A stretch of 64,000 nucleotides of DNA from Cheilinus undulatus (lineage: Eukaryota; Chordata; Actinopteri; Labriformes; Labridae), in NCBI RefSeq assembly GCF_018320785.1, contig NC_054878.1, forward strand, positions 45,627,429 to 45,691,428, read 5' to 3'. Shown in pieces: positions 25,145 to 34,560 of this stretch. The notes beneath the pieces are model-generated. The model ran no database searches, was not told where the DNA came from, and saw nothing but the letters and a program-made list of their open reading frames with translations. The position numbers and the translations under genes are program-made. Within the stretch, counting starts at the first letter, position 1, and the number at the start of each line of letters is the position of its first letter.

Positions 25145-25776
25145 ATCCGTCTTATAAGGGTACGATGTTTTATTCATTACAGCAAATGAAGTACAATCAA
25201 ACACATAATTAGAAAAGAAATGCTTTACATTCACAAAAATCATTATTTTTGGTATTAAAAAAAAAACAAAACGCTGCAGTAGAACCATATCTAATGATGC
25301 TCTGTGATTCCTCTTCATCACTTCTTGGTCAAAAAAGGTGAAAACTGTCTTCTAGTTCTCATGATATCATTTTGGTAAAAAAAAAAAAAAGAAAAAAAAA
25401 AGAAAAAAAAAAGTCATTTACTGGTGAAAAGGAAAAATGGTCCATAAATAGTGTTTTTACATTGTTTTCATGGGGCTGAAATCAGCTTCAAACTCTGCAG
25501 AAGCAAATATCGACAGTCAGTGGAAAGCCCCAGAATGTTCAGAGCTTTTCTACACTGAGAAATCGTCCAACGAGTTCAAGCTTCACTTTTTACAACCAGT
25601 CACATCAGAGGGTTATTCTGGCTGCAAAAACAAAAGTGGCGGAGGAAAAAAAAAACGTCTTCATGAGCCAGTGGGAGCCGACCACTCCTCATGTACAGTC
25701 TCTGGGGTTATCTCGGTTCTTGTCCTCTTTCCAGGTTCTGTTTGAGTTCTGGCGCCATCCAGTGGTGATCGGATGG
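25145..25776 (-). other. e2f6: e2f6 3' untranslated region
   Basis: Sequence after the stop codon in the last exon. The first good AATAAA on the minus strand is the complement of 25,169-25,174, so cleavage is expected near 25,140-25,155. An A-tract with G interruptions lies at 25,377-25,412 (T-tract in the mRNA). The extent is inferred, not observed. Confidence 0.55.
25169..25174 (-). terminator. Polyadenylation signal of e2f6
   Basis: AATAAA on the minus strand, about 600 bases past the stop codon. This is a motif match only. Confidence 0.5.
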
Positions 25777-25814
25777 CTATGCACTCTGCACGGCGCCCTG
25801 AGCACTTGGTGTCT
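25777..25814 (-). CDS. e2f6: e2f6 terminal coding exon 9
   Basis: 38 coding bases after a TTTTTTCTTCAG acceptor. They finish the split codon and add [11 protein letters not shown] before TAG. The phase fits exon 8, and 3' UTR with a poly(A) signal follows. The tail sequence is not family-diagnostic, so the call rests on splice signals and phase. Confidence 0.72.
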
Positions 25815-28800
25815 CTGAAGAAAAAAGCAACACAATAAAGAGTTGGAGACTTTAAAGTAACAACAAAGTAATTTAAAGCTTTAACAACAACATCAAGATT
25901 AGGTCTAAAAAAACTTTGCTACCTATAGCCTTAAAAAGCAACAACAGGAAGAGATTTAACCTTAAAAACAAAAAGCAAAATAACAGTCGGGTTAAATTCA
26001 TTAAAATAAAAAACAGGAGAGTTGGACATTAAATAATAAAATGGTTGTGTCTGGACTGGAGACTTCAGGCTTCACTGGTCAATAAAAACACACAAAAGCC
26101 TGGAGTTTGGTGCTTTTATAACTGTTAACATCCATTATGATGAGTAGAGTCAAGGATGCTCTGACAGCAGCCTTCAGCTCATCTGGATCATTGAGTCTGG
26201 TGTCTCTCATCTTCCAGAGATCCTTTATAGCAGGGGTTTTCAGAGTGTGGAACAGTGAGCCTCCCCTAAGAAGAAATTATTCATTCGGTGGACCCCCAAC
26301 CACCAAAAGAATTCAAATTTTTAAAAAATCAAACGACAACATTTCAAACATTTATGTCTAATCTTTAAAAATTTTTAACATTAATATATTTTGGATATGT
26401 TGGTTTGCAAATGTCCTTAAACATCTGCCTTTCCCTCATCAGTTAAAATGCCATTAAATACCTCTTTTACATATTATTTTGGCCATTTTACAACTTCTTT
26501 TTGCCTCTTTTTCCCCATTTTTCCACTTTTATCCAATTTTTGCCCCTTTTCACCTTTTTGCCCATTTAAGCTACCTTTCCTCATTAAATATCCCTTTTTT
26601 TCCAATTTTTTTGCTCATTTTTGCAACGTCTTTTTGCCCTTTTTTCCTAAATTTTTGCCACTTTTTGTCCACTTAAGCTTCCCATTGCCATTTAATACCA
26701 CTTGCTTACTTTTTCCCATTTTTTGCCCCTTTTATCCAATCCCCCCCCCCCTTTTTTTTTAACATTTTTTTGCCATGTTCCATATTTTTGCCACTTTAAT
26801 CCAAACCCCCCCCCCCTTTTTTTTTTTTTTTACCATTTTTTGCTACTTTTTGTCAAATTAAACTACCCTTTGCCATTACATACCACTTGCTTCCTCTTTT
26901 TTCTTTACCGTTTTTGCTACTCTTGACTGCTTTTTGCCCATTTAAGTCACTTTCTGCCCACTTTTTTTGTCACTTCTCACCCATTTCTGCTACTTTCTGA
27001 CCATTTTTCCACTTTTCCTCCCCATTTTTGCCCCTTTTCACCCATTTTTGTTGCTTTTTGACCATTTTGCCACCTTTAACCTATTTTTATTGCTAATTCA
27101 AGCTGTTTTTGCCACTTTTCACCTCTTAGATTGTGGCTCTTGCAAAGGTATTTTTCAAAAATTTGGCTCTTCAGTTGAGTAAAACTGCTCTATAGCATAT
27201 AGTAACTGTAAGTCTATCCATTTTGCTCAATGCACAGCAGAGGTTCACAAAGAAAAATCACCTTTTTTCTGGTTTATGGTTCTGCATCTCCCCTGAGGCT
27301 CTGTGGCACCCCCCAGGGGAGGCCCGCCTCAAACTTTGAAAACCACTGCTCTATGGGGTTCAGGTCAGACTAGTTGGCTGGCCCATCACATTAACACCAG
27401 GGTCAGTGAAACAGTTTCTGGTAGTTCTAGTTTTACTGTGGGCAGGCAGAAAGGAAATCAGAGTCTCCATTAAGCTCAGCAGACGAAGCATGAAAGGCTC
27501 TAAAATCCCCTGGTAGACAGTTGACAACTCTGGACTTGATATAGATATAGATATAGATATAGACCAGTGGACCAGCAGGCACCTCAAACCATCACTGACT
27601 GTGGAGACTAAAAACACTGGACTTCATGCACCTTGGATTCTGGGCCGCTTTGATCTTCCTCCAGACTCAGGGACCTTGATTTATAAATGAACTAAAAAAT
27701 TTAGTCTCATCTGAAAACAGAACTTTGGATCACTGAGTGATGCTACAGTTCTTTTTTCTCCTTAGTCCCGGTGAGACCCTGATGATGTCTGTGGTCCAGG
27801 AGTGGCCCCACACTTAGAATATCACACTTGTCATCCAATTCCTGGACCAGTCTGTTAGGTCTTTCGGACTGGCGGGGCTCCTTGCCGGTTCTGGTTCCTG
27901 AACCCAAATTTGAACCGGCCAGCACGTTCAAACCGGGAAAAAAACTGGTTCTGAACCTGAAAAGTTGGTTCTCAGCTGGAACCAAAAATAGTTGGTTCTT
28001 TCTTGGGAACCGTGACATCATCAGTGGGCGTGTCACAGTCTGCTGAGGAGACAAAATGTTTGGTTGTGATCTGGGCATTGACAGAATTCCAGGTGAAGCT
28101 GGAGAATACTACAAGGAAGAGCATGTTATATGGTGAACTTGTGGAAGAGATGGCAAAGGCTGGGTTCACCTGAAACCAGACCAAATGATTGATTTACTCA
28201 AGAAACTGAAGAAGGAATACCAGGACTGCTTGAAAGACGGCAAAAGTGGAGCAGGACGTGGTTATACATGTCCATCATGTCCTCCCACTTTGGTTCTGTT
28301 TAAACTGGTGTGAACACAGGCTGGTTCGCCAGAAAGGACCAAGGTTCTGAGTCTCCAGAACGGAGCCAGTGCCAGAACCAGAACCGTGTCTGTCTGAAAA
28401 CACCCTGTGTGGTGGCTCCACTGCTTGATCCTCTGACTCCAGTCTCAGTCCAGTCCTTGTGAAGCTCCCCTAAGTTCTTGAATCTGCCTTTTTGACAGTC
28501 CTCTGAAGGTTGAGCTCATTCCTGTTGCTCTTACTACTCTTTTCCCTTCAGTCAATTTTGCATGAATCTACTCTGATACAACCTCTGAGAACAGCCTGAC
28601 CATTCAGCAGTGACCTTCTGTGGCTGACCCTCCTTATGGAGGGTGTCAGTGATTGTCTTTTAGACATCTTTCATTTCAGCAGTCTTCTCCATGGTTGTTG
28701 TTGTGTGACGTGAACCAGAGTGAGAATGAAAGCTCAGAAAACCTTTGGAAACCTGACTTTTCCACAATATTCTAATATTAAGAGATAGTGGAGTTTTGAT

Positions 28801-31800
28801 TTTAATGAGCTGTTAGCCGTAATCATCAAGATTAAAACAAAAAAAGTCTGGGAATATTTCACTTTGAGATTAATCTACTATAGTCTATCTTTTTAATTAA
28901 ACCAGAAAAAATGAACTTTAACATGATATTCTGATTTTCTGATATGCACCTGTACATCATTAAAAAGATTCCAACACTGCATGCGTTATTGTTGAGCTCA
29001 CCTGTCTGCATCAACGTCGTCTTGATCCGACTCTCCTCCAGCTGTTTAAAAAGTTTGTTTTTCTCTTCAGGGTCAGAGGTTACGCCTTCTCCCGTGTCTA
29101 CCTCGCAGGTCACCACCATGATCGCGCCTTGAAGTGCCTTGAGATGAGCCTGGATCCCATCCTGCAGAGACAATGCACAAACACAAAGGGAAGATTAATG
29201 TCACAGTCTGACTGGCTGGCTCCTGGGCCTATGCCGATACACCAGCCCTGTTGACAAACATTGACCATCTGCAAACCATGTGGCATGAACAGTTTGCTGA
29301 CCTGACTGCTGATTAAATGGAGTTTTTTACAGGGCAGAAGAAGTTAATCATGAGAAAATCTTGGATTTGTTTTCATGATCAAACACGAGAGAAATCACAG
29401 AAATCTGGTTTGCCTCCATGATCAGATCTGAGGCTTTCCCCCATCAGTTATTTTACCAAAGAATCTTCAAGCATGGTCTCAATACAATTATTTTAAGGCT
29501 GCCTCGGACAGAATACCACATCGGCCAGTGATGAAATCGTCTAGTGTGCAGCCAGCCATAGTGTCCAACTGTCTCTCTACCTCTCTTGGAGTGGGGATCT
29601 CCAGCTTGGTTTCCTCTGGAGCTTTGACCACGATCACCGTCTGCTCCTGGAAGGCTGAAAGCCGGCTGATATCCTCCACGGTAACGTACGCCCACGTAGA
29701 CGAAGGTTAAGGTCAAATCTGCTTCATTTTCAAACATCAGTACAGGATTATCTTCTCCAAACTTTTCTGTCTGTTGAATAAAGAAAGAAGAGTGACCTGA
29801 TACTGAGGGATTAAGGAGAGAAACACCAAATCTCCTCAGATAATCTCCAGAGAATGAGTGGTTTGTTTAAAAGGATATGCAGCATTGTCCTTGTTGTCGG
29901 TCATGTCGAAGAGCTGCCGAGCGCAGCTTTTGATGAGGACGTCCAGCGTGTTCTCCACCTTCTTCATGTTCTCGAGCTCCTTCTGCTTCTGAGAGTTCTT
30001 CAGACCCGAGATCGAACAGCGTCCTCTGCATAGACAAACGTGCGCAGGATAAAGCTGAAACCCTCAGTAACAACTCGGGGAAAAAGGACAAATTTTAACT
30101 GAAAATAAGAGATGGACGAACACGAAACTAAGAAACTTAAAGACTCACGTCCACTTGAACTTATTCTTCGACTTCTTCTCCAGGAGTCTGATGCCGTCCA
30201 TGACGTTGGTGACATCGTAGACTCGTCGTCGGCGCGTTCCCAGGCTCTTCACCACCTCGCCAATGTCTACGCAGCCGTCTGGAGTCGCCTCTAGTAGGTC
30301 GAGGAAACCCCGCGTCAGTGTGCCCAGAGACACATCTGCACACAAATACAAGGACACAAGTCAGAGGTGGATGAACAATCAGAGCTGCAGAGTTTACAGC
30401 TAAAACAGCTGATCCACGGGTCGGGTATTTATCGAGTAACATGAACAAGATTCTTCAGAGTCATCGTTGATTAATTCAAACAAGTAATGTTAAAAATAAA
30501 AATATGTTTGTGTTTTTTGATGAAAGAAAACAAAAAACAACACGGAAAACTGCATGCTGGGGGGCCTCATATCAGAGTCTACTTAGGGCCTCATTTTGGC
30601 CAGGGGAGGCCCTGCTCACCCTGGCAAGCAGACAGGAACAGGAGAGGTAATCACTCCAAAGGGCATTTTGAGTGCTGGTTTTTCTTTTAATATGCACCTT
30701 TTTCAAGTATTTACCATCAATGTGGAGTAAACACCCAACATACAATCTACCTGATATCTAGGTATGATTCTTATATATCACAGAAAGATATAGAACCAGT
30801 GTTTATACTGGTATTACTGTGGACAGTATGATATGGCATATATATTCAGTTTTCCTTAAAGAACAGGATACCTTGTCTGAACGTCCTCATTGGGGGTTTC
30901 ATCTGTGACGATGCTGCACTGGAAAAAAAAAAAAAAAAAAAAAAAAAGAACAACTCTGTCAAGAAACAAGACCTGAGAAAATACAGTAGAATAAATATTT
31001 CCAAAAGCCTACATTTGGGGCTACACTTTATAAATTCAGTGTTACTGGCAAAGACATGCGACAGCTCTGTTACCTCGTGGATGCAGGCTCTGGTCGATGT
31101 TTTACTCTGGGAGCAGGAACCTGAGACAAGACAGGAACAAACAGAGAGGAGGTGAGTGGAAGGGGATGATGGTGTTTATATTCTGACCAAAACAGGATTG
31201 TGGATGTAAAGGTCCTGCATCCATAGACACCATTTTTTTGTGTTGGCAGCACTCTTTTTTAAAGGCTGGAAAAGTAAGCGGTACTAATGGAAAACAGATG
31301 GAGCATTTTACACCTAATTAGGTTAACTGGCAACATGGCTAGGTATAAAAGGAGCATTTTAGAGAGGCAGAGTCTCTTAGAAGTAAAGATGGGCAGAAGT
31401 TCAATGATCTGCAAAGAACCCCTGCTTCTTCACTTGTGGAACAATTTCAGAAAAATGCTCCTTAATGTAAAACTACTAAGACTTTGAATCTCCCTCCATC
31501 TACAGTCCGCAATATCATCAACAGATTCAGAAAACCTGGAGAAATCTCCGTGAGCAAGGGTCAAGGCTGAAGGGGCCCTCAGGGGTCGCTGCATTAAAAA
31601 CAGGAATAATTCTGTAGTGAAATCACCGCATGGACTCAGGAACACTTCCAGAAATCGTCTGTCAACACAGTTGGCCGCGCCATCCACAAATGACAGTTAA
31701 AGCTGGATCATAGAGAGAAGAAGCCATATGTGAACAGGATCCAGAAACACCGCCGTCTTCTCTGAGCCGAAGCTGATTTAACATGGACTGAGGCAAAATG

Positions 31801-34331
31801 GAAAACTGTTCTGTGGTCAGATTAATCTAACTTTATCAACATATATATATAACATATGCTCCCGCCCAGGCAAGGCCTTGCATAATTCAGCAAGACGATG
31901 AAACCAACAGAAAACATTTCGAGCATCAGAAAAGGAAAAATCTGGCAAAGAAGACCCAGAACTGTTTGGCAGCTACATCCTACACCAGACAAAAATGGGA
32001 CAACATTACTCTCCCAAAACTCTGGCAACTGGTCCCTCTGGTCTAAGACCTTTACAGACTTATTAAAAAAAGAGGGGATGCTACACAATGGTAAACATGG
32101 CCCTGTTCCTACTTTTTTTGAGATGTTGCTGCCATAAAATTCAAAATGGCCTAAAATTTTTCCATAAATGTCTCAGCTTCAACATTTCATAGGTTGTTTA
32201 TGTTCTGCTATGAATAAAACATGTTATGAGATTTGAAAATCAATGCATTCTGTTTTGGTTGCATTTTAAACACAGTGGCCTAAAACTGCCCAGCATGCAG
32301 CAAGCCTGATGAGGACACAAACATTAAAAATAGGAGAAAGAAGAAAATGAAACAGGGTAGTGTAGGCAGCTTCAAACTAATTTAACCATAGATAATCCAA
32401 ACCTTCTGTGGAGGAGTTGGTAGAGGAGGAGCATAATCTCCACCTTCATCCTCCTCTTCCTCGTAGCCTCCTGCTCCCCACTGCTCATCCTCCTCCTCTG
32501 ACATATCAGCAGCCCAGGGGCTGATGAGCTGCTCGTCCAGGCAGGGAGGCATGATGGGAATGGCGCCAGGGTTGATGCCTTTGGTGGAGATGTCCTCTGG
32601 GAGGAAGTGGTCCTCACAGATCTGGTGTTGCTCTGTCGGGTCCACTTTGTCTGTCTCCCTCAGCGCCGCCAGCCATATCTTTCCAAAGACAGGATGTTAC
32701 GATACCAAGATGTAAAACGACAGTAAAATAAAAAATGACGATGCCTATTTGACATCTAGGCATCAAAAATAGAAGTCTTGGCCACTGAATATCGGGTAAT
32801 TTTGTTTTAAAGCAGTAAAACTCAATGTGTGGCTCTTTGGTGATGATCTGTGGCTCTTTAATGTCTTAATTTGAAATATTTTCCCCCCAAAAAACCTTAG
32901 AAAAGGGAAACTTTGACCTCAGAAATAAATCCCATTTATTAGTTTGTTTCCCAGACTTATACAAAAGGCTTTTATTGTCAAACTTAATTGTCCCTTTTAT
33001 CCCATTTTTGCCCTTTTTTCAAAATTTTTTTTGCCATTTTTTACCCAATTAAGCTATCTTTGCCATTAAAAACTACTTTTTTCCTACTTTTCTGCCCATT
33101 TTGCCAATTCTTTACCTCCTTTCCCCCACTGTTGTCCTTTTTCATCATTTTTTGCCACTTTTCTCCAATCTCATCAACCTTTTGCCATAAAGTACCCCTT
33201 GTTTCCTTTTTTGCCCTATTTTGTCACTCTTGACCGCTTATTACCCATTTAAGTCACTTTTCTCTTAAATTTTTTTGCCATGTTGTTGCCAATTTGAGAC
33301 CATTTTTACCCCTTTTAACCAATTGTTCACCACTTTTCACTCATTTAAGCTACCTTTTGCAATTAGATACCACTTGTGTCCTCTGTTTTGCTTATTTTTG
33401 CAACTTCTTTTAAGTATGTTTATCCCATTTTTGTCCCTTGTCTCAAATTTTTCCCATTTCATCTACCTTTTGCCATTACATACCACCTGTTTCCTATTTT
33501 TTGCCCATTTTTGCCACTCTTGACTGCTTTTTACCCATTTCAGTCACTTTTCCCTCATTTTGTGCCACGTTTTTGGCACTTTTAGACCATTTCTTCCCCT
33601 TTAACTTATTTTTCTTGCTACTCCAAGCCGTTTTTGCTACGTTAAACCACTAAGTGGCTCTTGCAAAGGAATTTTTCAACAGTTTGACTCTTTGGTTGAG
33701 TAACACTGTTTAAAAGGTATCAAACAGAACTTATATTTTTGCCATGGTATTGATACTGCCTGGTATAAATCAACGACAAACAACACACATAACACTGATA
33801 ATGTGTTTGGTCAGAATTAAGACTAGACGGAGAAAAAAAGCATTGAAAGGTTGATGAAATAATAAAGATAGCTGTCATAAATCCTTAATATCAGGGAAGC
33901 AATGCACTTCTACCTGAAACACATTAGCTGAGGTGTTACGTTTTAAGGAGTGACCGTGTTAGCTGGTGACTTCCAGCCTCAGTTGTTGTCGTTGTTCCTG
34001 CAGATGTTGAAGGCAGAAAGTGTCACAGCGAGAGCATCTTTGTTTAGTTTTCATCTATTCTATTGAAAATATATTCATTTTAAATGTTTTTGAGGTGGAA
34101 AACACGGAAACATCCGTTGTAACTACAACAACCACGGACTCCAAAAGTCACCAGTTAACACGGTCTCTGTTAAAACCACAACCCCAGTGTAAAGAAGGGA
34201 AAAGTAATAGGAGGATGTCTCACCTTAACTCGAGCAGGGTCTTCGGGGAAGTCGAAGAACCTCTTCGGTGTTTGTCTGAAGAGCCCCGTGTTCACCGAGC
34301 GGTTCGGACACCCAGTGACAACACACTTCAT
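25777..34331 (-). CDS. e2f6: THAP-domain E2F6-type transcription factor (whole gene, nine coding exons)
   Basis: Spliced coding sequence of 1,125 bases (374 residues), exons 34331-34224, 32678-32403, 31120-31074, 30918-30872, 30335-30149, 30025-29879, 29695-29581, 29161-29002 and 25814-25777. Residues 1 to about 80 form a THAP zinc finger (Cys3, Cys8, Trp38, Cys57, His60, then AIPIM in place of AVPTIF). An acidic stretch follows at about 105-120. Residues 160-222 are the E2F winged helix with [11 protein letters not shown], 225-270 a leucine-zipper-like dimerisation region, and 271 to about 340 the marked box with AYVTVEDI and [15 protein letters not shown]. The tail is short and lacks the transactivation/pocket-binding region of E2F1-5, as in E2F6, a repressor that pairs with DP proteins at E2F sites. 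The zipper-to-marked-box sequence ([15 protein letters not shown]) is closest to E2F6 as I remember it. I recall THAP-E2F6 being noted in zebrafish. All junction phases agree. Confidence 0.9.
26231..27348. mobile_element. hAT-like element nested in the Tc1 remnant
   Basis: Starts CAGGGGTTTTCAGAG and ends CTTTGAAAACCACTG, flanked by CTTTATAG and CTCTATGG (6 of 8 match). On removal, the Tc1 text reads through CCTTTATAG to GGGGTTCAGGTCAG. The body is a long array of GCCATTTTT/CCACTTTT phrases with poly-C/poly-T runs; the Phe/Pro-rich open frames in it are artefacts. Confidence 0.75.
27536..27562. repeat. (GATATA)n microsatellite
   Basis: About four and a half GATATA units within the Tc1 remnant. 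Confidence 0.85.
27855..28388. mobile_element. Second insertion in the Tc1 remnant (GGTTCTGGTTCC/GAACCAGAACC ends)
   Basis: Left part GGTTCTGGTTCCTGAACCC and right part CCAGAACCAGAACCG are complementary in character and interrupt the Tc1 text between CTGGACCAGTCTG and CCTGTGTGGTGGCTCC. Edges are good to about 20 bases. No coding region. Confidence 0.55.
29002..29161 (-). CDS. e2f6: e2f6 coding exon 8
   Basis: 160 bases from [16 protein letters not shown] through [16 protein letters not shown] to TTLMQT. It completes the marked box; VVTCEVD aligns with VYLCEVE of mammalian E2F6 as remembered. The acceptor is CTGCAG, the donor GTGAGC, phase 1 out. Confidence 0.9.
29581..29695 (-). CDS. e2f6: e2f6 coding exon 7 (marked box)
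   Basis: 115 bases from [12 protein letters not shown] to LEIPTPRE. This is the core of the marked box, which supports DP and cofactor binding in E2F proteins. The AC acceptor is U12-type; the donor is GTAGAG, phase 0. Confidence 0.9.
29696..29878 (-). other. e2f6: U12-type AT-AC intron of e2f6
   Basis: 183-base intron starting ATATCCTTTT and ending CTAC. CCTTAAC, the minor-spliceosome branch motif, is the complement of 29,706-29,712, about 11 bases before the acceptor. No GT-AG pair joins the two flanking exons in frame; this AT-AC pair does, giving [12 protein letters not shown] across the junction. Confidence 0.88.
29879..30025 (-). CDS. e2f6: e2f6 coding exon 6 (dimerisation region)
   Basis: 147 bases encoding [20 protein letters not shown] and a heptad-bearing helix ending [18 protein letters not shown]. 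The acceptor is TATGCAG. The donor is ATATCCTTTT, so the exon ends at a U12-type AT-AC intron. Confidence 0.9.
30149..30335 (-). CDS. e2f6: e2f6 coding exon 5 (DNA-binding domain)
   Basis: 187 bases encoding the E2F winged helix from [16 protein letters not shown] through [15 protein letters not shown] to KKSKNKFKW. The acceptor is TGTGCAG, the donor GTGAGT, phase 1 in and 2 out. The RRRVYD motif is the major-groove recognition helix of the family. Confidence 0.93.
30872..30918 (-). CDS. e2f6: e2f6 coding exon 4
   Basis: 47 bases following a run of more than twenty T residues. The acceptor chosen is CCAG, five bases before a second CAG; only the first gives the phase that joins to the DNA-binding exon, producing [10 protein letters not shown] then DVSLG. 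The donor is GTATCC. Confidence 0.75.
31074..31120 (-). CDS. e2f6: e2f6 coding exon 3
   Basis: 47 bases, acceptor TCTCAG and donor GTAACA, phase 0 in and phase 2 out. It encodes the basic linker [15 protein letters not shown]. Confidence 0.8.
31256..32280 (+). mobile_element. Tc1/mariner-like transposon remnant in e2f6 intron 2
   Basis: Plus-strand text such as CTACAGTCCGCAATATCATC, GGACTCAGGAACACTTCCAG and GTGAACAGGATCCAGAAACA, and a 3' part with CAAAAATGGGACAACATTAC and GAGGGGATGCTACACAATGG, belongs to one fish DD34E-type family. The middle of the transposase (about 31,830-31,870) is deleted and frames are broken. It lies antisense to e2f6. A 3' fragment of the same family is at 15,240-15,437. 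Confidence 0.75.
32403..32678 (-). CDS. e2f6: e2f6 coding exon 2 (THAP C-terminal half and acidic linker)
   Basis: 92 codons, phase 0 at both ends. It opens with [11 protein letters not shown], giving the invariant THAP Trp, then ICEDHF with the last Cys and His, and PGAIPIM as the AVPTIF-like box. A run of Glu/Asp ([15 protein letters not shown]) and a Pro-rich end follow. The acceptor AAAG is preceded by a modest pyrimidine tract; the donor is GTTTGG, a weak site. Confidence 0.88.
32812..33708. mobile_element. hAT-like element, CAGTGTTACTCAACC family, in e2f6 intron 1
   Basis: Ends CTTTGGTTGAGTAACACTG at the right, the complement of the terminus at 21,714, and starts CAGTAAAACTCAATGTGTGG. 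Flanks TTTTAAAG and TTTAAAAG match at 7 of 8 bases. The body is GCCATTTTT/CCCATTTTT arrays. Confidence 0.75.
34224..34331 (-). CDS. e2f6: e2f6 coding exon 1 (THAP N-terminal half)
   Basis: The ATG is the complement of 34,329-34,331. It encodes 36 codons starting [12 protein letters not shown], with the first two zinc-binding Cys of the THAP C2CH module (Cys3, Cys8) and FDFPEDP. The donor is GTGAGA after AAG, phase 0. Confidence 0.9.
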
Positions 34332-34339
34332 CCTGGCCG

Positions 34340-34560
34340 TGTCAGCCCGAACCTGCCCGGGCTAACGGCACAGCCAAGCCCCGTTAATCAGCGAGGTTCT
34401 CTGTTTGTTCTTGCTTAATGACGGTAAACGACAAACACTATTCAAAGCTGCAGGAAGCTCCCCGTTAAACCGCAGTTAAGACCCACTGCTGCAGGAAAAC
34501 GCGCGTGGTTTGTTTATGTCGGCGGGGTTTTACACCGGAAGAAGAACGCGGTTGACCCGG
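34340..34560 (-). promoter_or_regulatory. e2f6: Putative e2f6 promoter and 5' UTR
   Basis: Locally CpG-rich sequence immediately upstream of the ATG, with ACCGGAAG (an ETS-type site) and AACGCGCG at about 34,498-34,550. No TATA box is evident. Inferred from position and composition only. Confidence 0.45.

Larger units (their letters stand above)
26020..28955 (-). mobile_element. Tc1/mariner-like remnant in the last e2f6 intron
   Basis: Phrases such as GAGTCTGGTGTCTCTCATCT, CTATGGGGTTCAGGTCAG and GGAGGGTGTCAGTGA are those of a fish Tc1-type transposon read on the antisense strand. The right end near 28,955 reads GATATGCACCTGTACA. The copy is non-coding and split by two younger insertions (26,231-27,348 and about 27,855-28,388). 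It accounts for most of the 3.2-kb intron. Confidence 0.7.

Noticed and set aside
26448..27182. Several Phe/Pro/Leu-rich open frames of 65 to 104 codons
   Set aside because: Translation of a degenerate CCATTTTTGCC array in a transposon body.
29453..29737. 94-codon frame continuing upstream of the marked box
   Set aside because: Wrong frame relative to AYVTVEDI; the true upstream join is through the AT-AC intron.
30872..30913. Exon 4 of e2f6 read from the downstream CAG (protein [15 protein letters not shown])
   Set aside because: It reads plausibly but joins exon 5 out of frame; the upstream CCAG keeps the E2F domain.
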